A DNA stretch of 64,000 nucleotides from CBDESN01 sp965242495 (GCA_965242495.1 OZ251446.1:1550001-1614000); one strand, 5' to 3'. Shown: positions 54,584 through 62,910, counted from the stretch's first letter. Program-made: numbers and translations. The notes: generated by a model from the letters alone, not told the origin.

Positions 54584-55036
54584 ATGGCTTTGATCGACGT
54601 CGGAAGCAAAGCGCCCGCCTTCGCGCTGCGCAACCAGGATGGCGGGACCGTCTCGTCGGACGATTTCGTCGGCCGCTACGTCCTGCTGTGGTGGTATCCC
54701 AAGGCCAGCACGCCCGGGTGAACCAAAGAGGGCATCGGATTCCGTGATCGAATCCGGGACTTCGAGAAAGCCAACGCCGTCGTGCTTGGCGTCAGTTTCG
54801 ATTCGCCCGCCGCCAACCGCAAGTTCCGGGAGAAGTACGACTTCCCCTTCGACCTGCTGAGCGACGAACCCAAGGCCGCCTCCATCGCCTTCGGCGTGGC
54901 CGACGCCGAGTCGCGGTCGGCGAGCCGCATGTCGGTGCTGATCGGCCCCGACGGCGCGGTCGTCAAGTCCTACGCCAAGGTCTCGCCGGCGTCGCACCCG
55001 GACGAGGTCCTGGCCGACCTCCAGGGCTTGTCCTGA
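54584..55036 (+). CDS. Selenocysteine-containing peroxiredoxin (Bcp/AhpC-TSA family), TGA at codon 46 read as Sec
   Basis: A 150-residue thioredoxin-fold peroxidase. The frame runs through one TGA (54719-54721) exactly where the peroxidatic cysteine of Bcp-type enzymes stands: WWYPKASTPG-U-TKEGIGFRD. Both sides match the family without shift, and the rest (VLGVSFDSPAANRKFREKYD, FPFDLLSDE) is intact. A hairpin fitting a bacterial SECIS follows the TGA. No second cysteine is present, so it would be a 1-Sec enzyme that needs an outside thiol. Ribosome site GAGGAG. Standard annotation would cut this gene into two fragments. Confidence 0.85.
54737..54755 (+). promoter_or_regulatory. SECIS-like hairpin downstream of the Sec codon
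   Basis: GGATTC CGTGATC GAATCC: a perfect 6-bp stem with a 7-base loop starting 22 bases after the TGA. The second loop base is G. Bacterial SECIS rules as I know them ask for a loop 16-37 bases after UGA with a G among its first two bases; this fits. Confidence 0.75.
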
Positions 55037-55101
55037 GGCTGGCGCGGCGGCGGCCGCGGCCGGCCGCCGCCGCGCCGCAGGGACGGCCGGAACGGAAGCG
55101 C

Positions 55102-56253
55102 GTGACGCCGCGCGACGCCGGTTCGTTCGACCCCGCGCGCTTCCAGGCCGTGCGGCGCCCGCTCGACGAGGCCGAGACGCTGCCGCCTTCCTGCTACACG
55201 TCGGCCGCCTTTCACGCCCGCGAACGGGACGAGATCTTCATGAAGACCTGGCATCTCGTCGGGCTGGCCGCCGATCTGCCCGGCGAGGGCGACTACAGGG
55301 CCATGTCGATCGCCGGGGTCGGGTTCGTCGTCGTCCGGGACGGGGACGGCGCCCTCCACGCCTTCGCCAACCACTGCCGGCACCGCGGGGCGCGGCTGCT
55401 CGAAGGCGCCGGCAGCTGCCGCCGCATCGTCTGCCCCTATCACGGCTGGACCTATCGCCTCGACGGCGGGCTCGCCTTCGCCAACGGGATGGAGAACGCC
55501 ATCGGCTTCGACCCCGGCGCGCACGGGCTCATCGCCCTCCCCCTCGCCGTCCGCCACGGCTTCCTGTTCGTCAACTTCGACCCCGACTGCGCCCCGGTCG
55601 ACGACTATCTGGGCGACCTCGGGCGCCACATCGCCTGCTACCGGATCGAAGACATGGTGACCGTCCGGCGCAGCGAGACCGTCGTCCGCACCAACTGGAA
55701 GAGCTACGTCGAGAACTCGATGGAGTCCTTCCACCACGCGACCGTGCACAGGGACTCGGTGAACGATCCCAGGGCCAGAAAGACGGTCGTCGTCGGCGAC
55801 CCCGGCCAGTATCTGCTGGTGCAGACCGATCTCGGCGGCGAAAGCCGGGCGCTGCTGCGGGGCGACGCGGGCTTCCCCAGCATCCCGACCCTGACCGGGG
55901 CGGCCGCGCGCGGCTCCCAATACTTCCTGGTCTATCCCTGCGCGATGGTCGGCTGCGACGTGGATTCGATGTGGTACAAGCGGATGCTGCCCGAGGGACC
56001 CGACCGGGTGCGCAACGTCGTCGCGGTCTGCTTCCCGCGCGAGACCGCGGCGCGCCCCGACTTCGAGGAGGTGGCGCGGCGCTACTACCGCCGCTTCGAC
56101 GTGACCGTCGCCGAAGACGACGAGATCGCCGAGCGCCAGTTCGCCGGCCTGTCCTCGCCGCTGGCCCGCCCCGGCCGGTTCTCCCATCGCGAACCCCTGG
56201 TCCACGTCATCGACAACTGGGTGCTGGACCGGGTCCTCGACGCCCGGCGATGA
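55102..56253 (+). CDS. Rieske aromatic-ring-hydroxylating dioxygenase, alpha subunit (GbcA-like)
   Basis: A 383-residue paralogue of the protein at 27918: the starts FDPARFQAVRRPLDEAETLP and the ends RPGRFSHREPLVHVIDNWVL correspond. Rieske ligands are CRHRGARL (about 93) and CPYHGWTY (about 112). The iron site is ENSMESFHHATVH (about 209-221). It starts at GTG 55102. It lies 33 bp before an Ldh-family dehydrogenase gene, likely in the same operon. It probably acts on an N-methyl or related amine or an aromatic acid. Confidence 0.85.
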   Translation: MTPRDAGSFDPARFQAVRRPLDEAETLPPSCYTSAAFHARERDEIFMKTWHLVGLAADLPGEGDYRAMSIAGVGFVVVRDGDGALHAFANHCRHRGARLLEGAGSCRRIVCPYHGWTYRLDGGLAFANGMENAIGFDPGAHGLIALPLAVRHGFLFVNFDPDCAPVDDYLGDLGRHIACYRIEDMVTVRRSETVVRTNWKSYVENSMESFHHATVHRDSVNDPRARKTVVVGDPGQYLLVQTDLGGESRALLRGDAGFPSIPTLTGAAARGSQYFLVYPCAMVGCDVDSMWYKRMLPEGPDRVRNVVAVCFPRETAARPDFEEVARRYYRRFDVTVAEDDEIAERQFAGLSSPLARPGRFSHREPLVHVIDNWVLDRVLDARR

Positions 56254-56286
56254 CCGCCCGCGCCGGGGAGACGTAAGGAGCCGCCC

Positions 56287-57363
56287 ATGACCGCCGCGCG
56301 CTACGCCTGCGACGACCTGATCCGCTTCGCCGCCCTGCTATGCGCCCGGCTGGGCCTCCCGGCGGAGCGCGCCGACGTCCATGCCCGCGTCCTGCTCGAG
56401 GCCGACCTGATGGGCCACACCACGCACGGGCTGGCCCTGCTGCCGGGGCATCTGGCCGGGCTGGAGTCGGGCGCCGTCGCCGCGACGGGGGAGCCTTCGA
56501 TCCTCGCCGACCATGGCGCGAGCGTCCTCTGGGACGGCGGGCTGCTGCCCGGCACCTGGCTGCTTACGCGGGCGATCGACGAGGCCTGCGCGCGGCTCGA
56601 ACGCCATCCGGTGGTGACCGTCTGCATCCGGCGATCGGGGCACGTCTGCTCGCTCGGAGCCTATCTCCGGCGGGCGACCGAGCGGGGGGCGGTGATCGTG
56701 ATCATGAACTCCGACCCGGCGATGCGCACCGTGGCGCCGTTCGGCGGCGTCGAGCCGCAATTCACGCCCAACCCGATGGCGTTCGGCATCCCGACCGACA
56801 AGGACCCGTTGCTGATCGACATCAGCACCTCGACGACGGCGAACGGTTGGGTGCGTCGCTGGCGGGCGGAGGAGCGCCGCGCGCCGGGCGCGTGGCTGCT
56901 CGATGCGGACGGCGCCCCGACCGACGATCCGGCGGCCCTGTTCGCCGACCCGCCGGGATCGGTGCTGCCGCTGGGCGGGCTCGACGCGGGCCATAAGGGG
57001 TTCGCTCTCGCGCTCGCGGTCGAGGCGCTGACCGCGGCCCTCACCGGCCTGGGGCGCGCCGACGCGCCGTCGGGCCAGGGGAGCCCGGTCTTCCTGCAGC
57101 TCATCGATCCGAGCGCGTTCGGCGGCGACGCGGCCTTCCGGCGCGAGACCGGCTGGCTCGCCGGGGCGTGCCGCGCCGCCCGCGTGCGGCCGGGTGATCC
57201 GCCGGTGCGGCTGCCGGGCGAACGGGCGCTGGCGCTCCGCGCCCGACAGCTCGATGGCGGCGTCGAACTCTACCCCTCGATCCTGCCGGCGCTCGCCCCC
57301 TGGGCGTCGAAACTGGACATGGCCCCGCCCGCCGCGCTTGCGGACGAAGACGACGGGTCGTGA
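56287..57363 (+). CDS. Ldh family oxidoreductase (malate/L-lactate/ureidoglycolate dehydrogenase type)
   Basis: A 358-residue NAD(P)-dependent dehydrogenase of the LDH2/MDH2 family, with its own fold. ADLMGHTTHGLALLPGHL (about 38-55, catalytic His) and the NAD segment MRTVAPFGGVEPQFTPNPMA are typical, as is LDAGHKGFALALAVEAL. The substrate is a 2-hydroxy acid or a related imino acid. GTAAGGAG gives a strong ribosome site. It follows the Rieske gene closely. Confidence 0.85.
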   Translation: MTAARYACDDLIRFAALLCARLGLPAERADVHARVLLEADLMGHTTHGLALLPGHLAGLESGAVAATGEPSILADHGASVLWDGGLLPGTWLLTRAIDEACARLERHPVVTVCIRRSGHVCSLGAYLRRATERGAVIVIMNSDPAMRTVAPFGGVEPQFTPNPMAFGIPTDKDPLLIDISTSTTANGWVRRWRAEERRAPGAWLLDADGAPTDDPAALFADPPGSVLPLGGLDAGHKGFALALAVEALTAALTGLGRADAPSGQGSPVFLQLIDPSAFGGDAAFRRETGWLAGACRAARVRPGDPPVRLPGERALALRARQLDGGVELYPSILPALAPWASKLDMAPPAALADEDDGS

Positions 57364-57405
57364 CGGCCCCCGGCGGTCGTCCGTCTGTGCCGGGTCGGGT
57401 GCCGA

Positions 57406-58188
57406 TCAGAAACCCAAGCCGAATCTGACGCCGACGCCGACGTAATGCGCCTTCTGTTCGGCGTCGAGGCCGGTCTGCGTCACCGCGCCCGTAAAGCTCG
57501 GGTCGGCGGCGGCGCGGTAGCGATAGTCCAGGCTGACGACGACGGGCCGATCGCCGCCGGCGTCGATCGCGTAGCCGACGCCGCCGCCCAGCTGGTAGGC
57601 GAAGACCATGTCGCTGTCGTGGAGGAGCAGCCTGCCGGGGATCTCCAGACCGCCGAGGGCGGCGGGCAGGGTCGCGTCCTTCGAGTTCGCCGTAACCGAG
57701 ATCCGGGCCAGCCCGAGGCCGCCGCCGACATAGGGCGTCCAGCCCCCGCCCAGGTCGATGTCGTAATACAGGCTGGCCATGAACGAGGCCGCCTTCACCT
57801 CCCCGTCGAGGGGCCGTTTCCCCGCCGTCAGTATCCGCGGGGCGAGAGGACGAAGCTGCGCCGGGAGGGTGTCGGCGAAGCTGCCGGGTTGCCGCACGGC
57901 CATGTCCTGGAGGTCGTTTTCGCGCCAGCCCAGCTCGGCTTCGAGGCGGAGCCCGTTGGCGAACCCGTAGCCGAGGACGGCGTGCGCGGCGACGTCGTTG
58001 TCGATCGCCGCCGTGGCGTCGAGCGGCGTCGGATGTTGCGCGGTCGGATGTCCCTTGACGCCGGCGTCCCGGACCAGCGCGAGACCGACGCCCAGACCGG
58101 CGTAGAAGCCTTCGTCGGCCGCCATGGCGCCGGACTGCGACAAGCCGATGGCCGCGGCCGCGGCCAAGGTCAGAAGTCTCTTCGACAC
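57406..58188 (-). CDS. Outer-membrane beta-barrel protein
   Basis: A 260-residue protein with a signal peptide (LLTLAAAAAIGLSQSGAMA, cleavage near residue 23) and alternating strands ending in the aromatic C-terminus YVGVGVRFGLGF expected for insertion by BAM. Segments such as GFYAGLGVGLALVRD and GWTPYVGGGLGLARISV are typical of the OmpA/porin-like small barrels. Convergent with the Ldh gene. Function beyond an outer-membrane barrel cannot be stated. Confidence 0.83.
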   Translation of the reverse strand: MSKRLLTLAAAAAIGLSQSGAMAADEGFYAGLGVGLALVRDAGVKGHPTAQHPTPLDATAAIDNDVAAHAVLGYGFANGLRLEAELGWRENDLQDMAVRQPGSFADTLPAQLRPLAPRILTAGKRPLDGEVKAASFMASLYYDIDLGGGWTPYVGGGLGLARISVTANSKDATLPAALGGLEIPGRLLLHDSDMVFAYQLGGGVGYAIDAGGDRPVVVSLDYRYRAAADPSFTGAVTQTGLDAEQKAHYVGVGVRFGLGF

Positions 58189-58320
58189 GGTGTTCTCCCC
58201 AGCGACCCGGTTCCCGCCGCCAGCGTAGCCGAAGCCGGCGGGCGTTCAAAGCCGGGCGGCGTCTTGCCAGCCGCGCCCCGCCAAGCCTAGGCTGGCGCCG
58301 GTCGATCGGGGGCCCGGGCG

Positions 58321-59538
58321 ATGGATTTCCAGCCGAGCGAGGCGCAGCGCGCGCTCCAGGCGCGGGCGCGGGGACTCGCGCAGGGTCCGATCGCGGCGCG
58401 CGCCGCCGAGATCGACGAAACCCGCGAATATCCCTGGGATCACGTCGAGGCCCTGACCGAAGCCGGGTTCATGGGGATGACCGTGCCCAGGGCCTATGGC
58501 GGGCCCGGCCTCGGCTATCTCGACGCGGCGCTCGTGATCGAGCAGATCGCCCAGGCCTGCGCGGTGACGGCGCGCATCGTGGTGGAGGCGAACATGGGCG
58601 CGGTCGCCGCGGTGATGGCCTATGGCGACGAGGCGCAGAAACGCCAATGGGCGGACGGCGTGCTTGCGGGCGACAAGCCCGCCATCTGCATCACCGAGCC
58701 CGAAGCGGGCAGCGCCGCCGCCGACATGACCACCCGCGCCGACCGGCGCGGCGACGGCTACGTCCTCAACGGCCGCAAGCACTGGATCACCGGCGGCGGG
58801 GTCTCGCGCCTCCATCTCGTGTTCGCGCGCGTCTACGACGAAGGGGGCAGGGAGCTCGGCATCGGCGGCTTCGTCGCCGTCCGCGACCGGACGCCCGGCC
58901 TCGTGATCGGCCGGCGCGAACGCACGATGGGGCTCCGGGGCATCCCCGAGACCGAGATCCTGTTCCGGGACATGGCGCTGCCCGGCAGCGCGCTGGTGAC
59001 GCCGCCGCGCGGGCTCGGGCGCGGCTTCGCCGACCTGATGGAGGCCTATAACAGCCAGCGCGTCGGCGCCGCGGCGGTGGCCCTGGGGATCGCCGAAGGC
59101 GCATGGCGCCACGCTCTGGCCTACGCGCGGGAGCGCGAGCAGTTCGGCCGGCCGATCTGCGAGTTCCAGGGCCTGCAATGGATGCTGGCGGACATGTCGA
59201 TCCGGCTCGAGGCCGCGCGCGGGCTGATCTACCGCGCCGCATCGACGGACGGTTTCCCCGACGCGCTGCGCGCGGCGCAGGCCAAGGTCCTCGCCTCCGA
59301 AACGGCGATCGACGTGACCAACGACGCATTGCAGATCTTCGGCGCCGCGGGCTACGCCCAGGACCGTCCGTTGGAGCGCATGGTCCGCGATGCGCGCATG
59401 TTCGCCATCGCCGGCGGCACCGCCCAGATCCTCCGCACCGTGGTCGCCTCGCGGCTGCTCGGACGCAAGCTGCCGCAGACGCGGGACGGGTATCGGCCGG
59501 CCGCCGGAGCGGCGGCGCGCACCCATGCCGCGGAATGA
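58321..59538 (+). CDS. Acyl-CoA dehydrogenase-fold protein, candidate 3-sulfinopropionyl-CoA desulfinase
   Basis: A 405-residue ACAD homologue: TEPEAGSAAADMTTRA (about 125) and AREREQFGRPICEFQGLQWM are standard. The catalytic glutamate is missing at both known places: the MCAD site reads IAGGTAQIL (Gly), and the IVD-type site reads YNSQRVGA, with Gln at residue 246. From memory, the Advenella desulfinase AcdDPN7 has Gln246 and an essential Arg84; here an Arg stands at 85 in AVTARIVVEANMG. This would release sulfite from 3-sulfinopropionyl-CoA. A normal dehydrogenase remains possible. Confidence 0.75.
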   Translation: MDFQPSEAQRALQARARGLAQGPIAARAAEIDETREYPWDHVEALTEAGFMGMTVPRAYGGPGLGYLDAALVIEQIAQACAVTARIVVEANMGAVAAVMAYGDEAQKRQWADGVLAGDKPAICITEPEAGSAAADMTTRADRRGDGYVLNGRKHWITGGGVSRLHLVFARVYDEGGRELGIGGFVAVRDRTPGLVIGRRERTMGLRGIPETEILFRDMALPGSALVTPPRGLGRGFADLMEAYNSQRVGAAAVALGIAEGAWRHALAYAREREQFGRPICEFQGLQWMLADMSIRLEAARGLIYRAASTDGFPDALRAAQAKVLASETAIDVTNDALQIFGAAGYAQDRPLERMVRDARMFAIAGGTAQILRTVVASRLLGRKLPQTRDGYRPAAGAAARTHAAE

Positions 59539-59710
59539 CCGCCCCGATCGTCCGGGCGACCGCGCCGGGCCGCGGCCGGGCCTGCGGCGGTCGCGACTCG
59601 AGACCGCGCTGCGCGACAATCTGCGGAAACGGAAGGCGCAGACGGCGGCGCGCGACGCGGCCCGCGATCCGCCCGACGATCCGCCCGACGATCCGCCCGA
59701 ACCGCGCTAG
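59525..59710 (+). CDS. Small basic protein (61 aa) with an acidic Pro/Asp repeat tail
   Basis: Starts at ATG 59525 inside the 3' end of the previous gene, in another frame. The core LETALRDNLRKRKAQTAARD matches a small helical protein type widespread in alphaproteobacteria. The tail DPPDDPPDDPPEPR is made by a 12-bp tandem repeat. Function unknown. Confidence 0.65.
   Translation: MPRNDRPDRPGDRAGPRPGLRRSRLETALRDNLRKRKAQTAARDAARDPPDDPPDDPPEPR
59666..59701. repeat. 12-bp tandem repeat, three units
   Basis: GATCCGCCCGAC repeated three times (the last ends in GAA). In frame it gives DPPD units at the C-terminus of the 61-aa protein; unit gain or loss keeps the frame. Confidence 0.85.
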
Positions 59711-59787
59711 CCCGCGCCCGTCCGCGGTGGCAGGATGCGCTTGGCCGCCCGCCCCGGGCGGGGCAACCCCATCGACGTTCGCGAGAG

Positions 59788-60957
59788 ATGAAGGAAGACA
59801 CCGTCATCACCACCGCGGGGCGCGCGCCCGAGGAGAATTTCGGCGTCGTCAACCCGCCCGTCTATCACGCCTCGACGATCGTCCATGCGACGGTCGCCGA
59901 CCTCGATCACGCCCGGAAGCATCGCTGGGAGCCCGGCGTCTACACCTACGGCCGTCACGGCACGCCGACCCATGCCGCCTTCGAAGCGGCCGTCGCCGCC
60001 CTCGAAGGCGGCGCGCGGACGGTCTGCCTGGGTTCGGGCCTCGCCGCCATCAACGCCTCGATCCTGGCCTTCGTCCGGGCCGGCGATCATGTGCTGGTGA
60101 CCGACAGCGTCTACGGACCGACGCGGCGTTTCTGCGACGACTTCCTCGGCCGGTTCGGCGTGCAGACCGACTATTTCGATCCCGCGCTCGGCGCCGGCGT
60201 CCGGGACCTCCTCCGCGACGAGACCAAGGTCGTCTTCGTCGAAGCCCCGGGCTCGCTCACCTTCGAGATGCAGGACATCCCCGCCATCGCCGCCGAGGCC
60301 CATCGGAGAGGCGCGGCGGTGGTGATGGACAACACCTGGAGCGCCGGCGTCCACTTCAAGCCGTTCGCCCACGGGGTCGACGTCTCCGTCCAGGCGGCGA
60401 CCAAATACATCGTCGGCCATTCCGACGTGATGATGGGAACCGTCACCACGACCGAAGACCACTGGCCGGCGGTGCGTCAGGCCGCCGCCGACCTCGGCGC
60501 CAATGCCGGGCCGGACGACGTCTATCTGGCCCTGCGCGGCCTCCGCACCCTGGCCGTCCGGCTCCCCCGGCACGAGGAGACGGGTCTCGGGCTGGCGCGC
60601 TTCCTGCGGGACCGGCCGGAGGTGAAGCGCGTGTTGCATCCCGGCCTGCCCGAGGATCCGGGGCACGCGCTGTGGCGGCGCGACTTCACCGGGTCGTCCG
60701 GCCTGTTCGGCGTGGTGTTGCAGGACTATCCGCCCGCCGCGGTCGCGGCGATGCTCGACGGCATGACCCTCTATGCGATGGGCGCCAGCTGGGGCGGCTA
60801 CGAGAGCCTGATCCTGCCGACCGACCCGGCGCCGAACCGGACCGCGACGGCCTGGACCGAAGGCCCGACGATCCGCATCCATGCGGGGCTCGAAGACCCC
60901 GACGACCTGCTCGACGACCTCGCGCGCGGGCTCGACCGACTGCGGACGGCGGGATGA
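59788..60957 (+). CDS. metC: Cystathionine beta-lyase (PLP-dependent)
   Basis: A 389-residue Cys/Met-metabolism PLP enzyme. The phosphate loop is CLGSGLAAINASILAF (about 74), the PLP Asp is in VVMDNTWSAG, and the lysine is in QAATKYIVGHSDVMMG (about 207). The Y-x-R motif near the start is TYGRHGTPTH. The C-terminal MGASWGGYESLILP points to cystathionine beta-lyase rather than gamma-synthase. It makes homocysteine, pyruvate and ammonia. The ribosome site is weak. Confidence 0.87.
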   Translation: MKEDTVITTAGRAPEENFGVVNPPVYHASTIVHATVADLDHARKHRWEPGVYTYGRHGTPTHAAFEAAVAALEGGARTVCLGSGLAAINASILAFVRAGDHVLVTDSVYGPTRRFCDDFLGRFGVQTDYFDPALGAGVRDLLRDETKVVFVEAPGSLTFEMQDIPAIAAEAHRRGAAVVMDNTWSAGVHFKPFAHGVDVSVQAATKYIVGHSDVMMGTVTTTEDHWPAVRQAAADLGANAGPDDVYLALRGLRTLAVRLPRHEETGLGLARFLRDRPEVKRVLHPGLPEDPGHALWRRDFTGSSGLFGVVLQDYPPAAVAAMLDGMTLYAMGASWGGYESLILPTDPAPNRTATAWTEGPTIRIHAGLEDPDDLLDDLARGLDRLRTAG

Positions 60958-61010
60958 CCGCGGAGAAGATTCGCGAGACGGTCGGGGAGCGCTTCGGGCG
61001 CGGCCCGACT

Positions 61011-61220
61011 TCAGCCGTCGATCGTTCCGGCGGGCTGGTCCTCGGCGGGCTGGTCCTCGGCGGGGCGATCCTCGGCGGGCTGGTCCCCGGCAGGCGACGC
61101 CTTCTCCGCCTTCCTCTTTTCCGACCGTTCCGCCCTGGCCTGGGAGCGGGCGAGCTTCTTCGCCGCCTTCGCCCGCTCGCGTTCGAGGCGCTCGAACCGG
61201 TAGTTCGCCCTGCGCGCCAT
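61011..61220 (-). CDS. Small basic protein (69 aa) with PAEDQ repeat tail
   Basis: ATG 61220 with GGAGG upstream. The N-terminal part MARRANYRFERLERERAKAA and the Lys/Arg/Ala helix after it match a small protein conserved in many alphaproteobacteria. The tail is a run of PAEDQ/PAEDR units made by a 15-bp tandem repeat. Function unknown; probably a charged helix. Confidence 0.75.
   Translation of the reverse strand: MARRANYRFERLERERAKAAKKLARSQARAERSEKRKAEKASPAGDQPAEDRPAEDQPAEDQPAGTIDG
61030..61089. repeat. 15-bp tandem repeat, four units
   Basis: GCGGGCTGGTCCTCG occurs four times with few changes (third unit GCGGGGCGATCCTCG, fourth ends CCCCG). It encodes the PAEDQ-type units of the 69-aa protein on the minus strand. 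Confidence 0.88.
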
Positions 61221-61327
61221 GTCAGTCCTCCGGCTCCGTTGCCGCCTCGTCGGGCCCATGCTGTAACATGCGGCGCCGGATGCGGCAACCGCCCCGCCGC
61301 CGGGGCTACGCGCGAGGACGTCGCGGC

Positions 61328-61735
61328 ATGAGCGGACTCCCCCAGGCGGCCGTCGACGCGGCCCTGGGCGCCATCGCCTTCGATGGCGCCGGGCTGGCGC
61401 CGGCGATCGCCCAGCAGCACGACAGCGGCGAGGTGCTGATGATGGCGTGGATGAACCGCGCGGCCGTCGAGCGCAGCCTGCGGAGCGGCGAAGTCCACTA
61501 TTTCTCACGCTCGCGCGGGAAGCTGTGGCGCAAGGGCGAGACCTCCGGCCAGACCCAGCGGCTGATCGACCTCCGCATCGACTGCGACGGCGATGCGCTG
61601 CTGCTGCTCGTCGATCAGACCGGCGTCGCCTGCCATACCGGCCGGCGGAGCTGCTTCTTCCGGGCGGCCCGCGCCGGGGGGCCGGAGGAGATCGCCGCCC
61701 CGGCGGTCGACCCCGGGGATCTGTACCGCCGATGA
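61328..61735 (+). CDS. hisI: Phosphoribosyl-AMP cyclohydrolase
   Basis: A 135-residue HisI that opens the adenine ring of PR-AMP in histidine synthesis. Hallmarks are VLMMAWMNRAAVERSL (about 36), HYFSRSRGKLWRKGETSG (about 57), LRIDCDGDALLLLVDQ (metal Asp residues) and CHTGRRSCFF (zinc cysteines). It is the single-domain form without HisE. Its last codons are part of a 38-bp sequence repeated at the CobW start. Confidence 0.93.
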   Translation: MSGLPQAAVDAALGAIAFDGAGLAPAIAQQHDSGEVLMMAWMNRAAVERSLRSGEVHYFSRSRGKLWRKGETSGQTQRLIDLRIDCDGDALLLLVDQTGVACHTGRRSCFFRAARAGGPEEIAAPAVDPGDLYRR

Positions 61736-61752
61736 GCGCCGGCCCGCCGGAG
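61715..61752. repeat. 38-bp direct repeat at the hisI/CobW junction, copy 1
   Basis: Matches 61781-61818 at 34 of 38 bases. This copy carries the hisI stop overlapped by ATG (ATGAGC...), then seven codons and TAA: it looks like the former start of the CobW gene. Confidence 0.8.
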
Positions 61753-61780
61753 TAAATATCGAAATACCGTAGGTCAATGG

Positions 61781-61818
61781 GGGGAGCTGTACCGCCGATG
61801 AACGACGGCCTGCCGGAG
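61781..61818. repeat. 38-bp direct repeat at the hisI/CobW junction, copy 2
   Basis: The second copy holds the ATG (61798) from which the CobW gene is now read. About 28 bp of AT-richer sequence (TAAATATCGAAATACCGTAG and on) separates the two copies. Confidence 0.8.
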
Positions 61819-62895
61819 GCCGAATCGACGGTCGCGGTCTCGCTGCTCACCGGGTTTCTCGGCAGCGGCAAGACGACGCTGCTCAACGCGCTGCTCAAAC
61901 ATCCGGCCATGGCCGACGCCGCGGTGCTGATCAACGAGTTCGGCGAGATCGGCCTCGACCACCATCTGATCGAACGGATCGACGAAGAGACGGTGCTGCT
62001 CAACGCCGGTTGCCTGTGCTGCTCGGTGCGCGGCGATCTGGCGCGCGCGCTGCGCGAACTGTCCGTCAAGCGCATCAAGGGCGACATACCGCCGATCGGG
62101 CGCGTCCTGATCGAGAGCACCGGTCTCGCCGATCCCGCGCCGATCATCCACACCCTGATGACCGACAGAGTGATCGTCAACCGCTTCGCCCTCGACGGGA
62201 TCGTCACCACGGTGGATGCGGTCAACGGCGATCTGCAGCTCGACCGCTACGTCGAATCGGTCAAGCAGGCGGCGGTCGCCGACCGGATCGTGCTGACCAA
62301 ATGCGACATCGCCGACGGCCGCCGGATCGCATTGCTGGAGCGCGGCCTGAGCCGGCTCAACCCCGGGGCGCCGATCCTGCGGGCCGTCAACGGCGATCTT
62401 CACCCGGACGCGCTGTTCGACGCCGGGCTCTACGACCCGGCGACCAAGAGCCTGGACGTCCGGCGCTGGCTGCGCGAGGAAGCCTATGCCGACGCGCCGG
62501 ACGAGCGCGACCACGACCACGATCACGACGGCGACCACGACCATGACGCGGACGCGCATGACGTCAACCGTCACGACGAGCGCATCCGCGCCTATTGCAT
62601 GACCCGCGGCGATCCTCTCCACTGGGATGCGTTCGTCGCCTGGATCCGGACCCTGATCACGCTGCACGGCGACGACCTGCTGCGCATCAAGGGCATCGTG
62701 AACATCGAGGGGAAGGCCCGCCCGATCGCGATCCACGGCGTGCAGCATCTGTTCCACGATCCGGTGGAGCTCCCCGCCTGGCCGGACGAGGACCGCCGGT
62801 CCCGGCTGGTGTTCATCACCCGCAATCTCGACCGCGCGACGGTCGAGGCCAAGCTGGAGACGTTGCAGCGCGCCGCCGCCGGGCGGCGAGGCTGA
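61798..62895 (+). CDS. CobW/COG0523-family GTPase metallochaperone
   Basis: A 365-residue GTPase. Walker A is TGFLGSGKTTLL (about 18-29), the metal motif GCLCCSVRGDL (CxCC, about 71), and the guanine motif TKCD. Between the GTPase and C-terminal domains is a His/Asp-rich stretch (DHDHDHDGDHDHDADAHD, about 240) able to bind metal. Such proteins deliver zinc or cobalt; the cobalt nitrile hydratase-type enzyme at 23 kb could be a client. ATG 61798 or in-frame ATG 61777. The start region is duplicated. Confidence 0.87.
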   Translation: MNDGLPEAESTVAVSLLTGFLGSGKTTLLNALLKHPAMADAAVLINEFGEIGLDHHLIERIDEETVLLNAGCLCCSVRGDLARALRELSVKRIKGDIPPIGRVLIESTGLADPAPIIHTLMTDRVIVNRFALDGIVTTVDAVNGDLQLDRYVESVKQAAVADRIVLTKCDIADGRRIALLERGLSRLNPGAPILRAVNGDLHPDALFDAGLYDPATKSLDVRRWLREEAYADAPDERDHDHDHDGDHDHDADAHDVNRHDERIRAYCMTRGDPLHWDAFVAWIRTLITLHGDDLLRIKGIVNIEGKARPIAIHGVQHLFHDPVELPAWPDEDRRSRLVFITRNLDRATVEAKLETLQRAAAGRRG

Positions 62896-62910
62896 CGAAG
62901 CCGGCGCGGC

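Noticed and set aside
54718..54722. TGA in the peroxiredoxin taken as a pseudogene or sequencing error
   Set aside because: It sits exactly at the peroxidatic residue, the frame is intact on both sides, and a SECIS-like hairpin follows; selenocysteine explains all three.
60953..61331. Frame overlapping the metC stop (MTAEKIRETVGERFGRG...)
   Set aside because: The first codons look plausible but the rest is the antisense of the small basic protein and its repeat; no conserved features.
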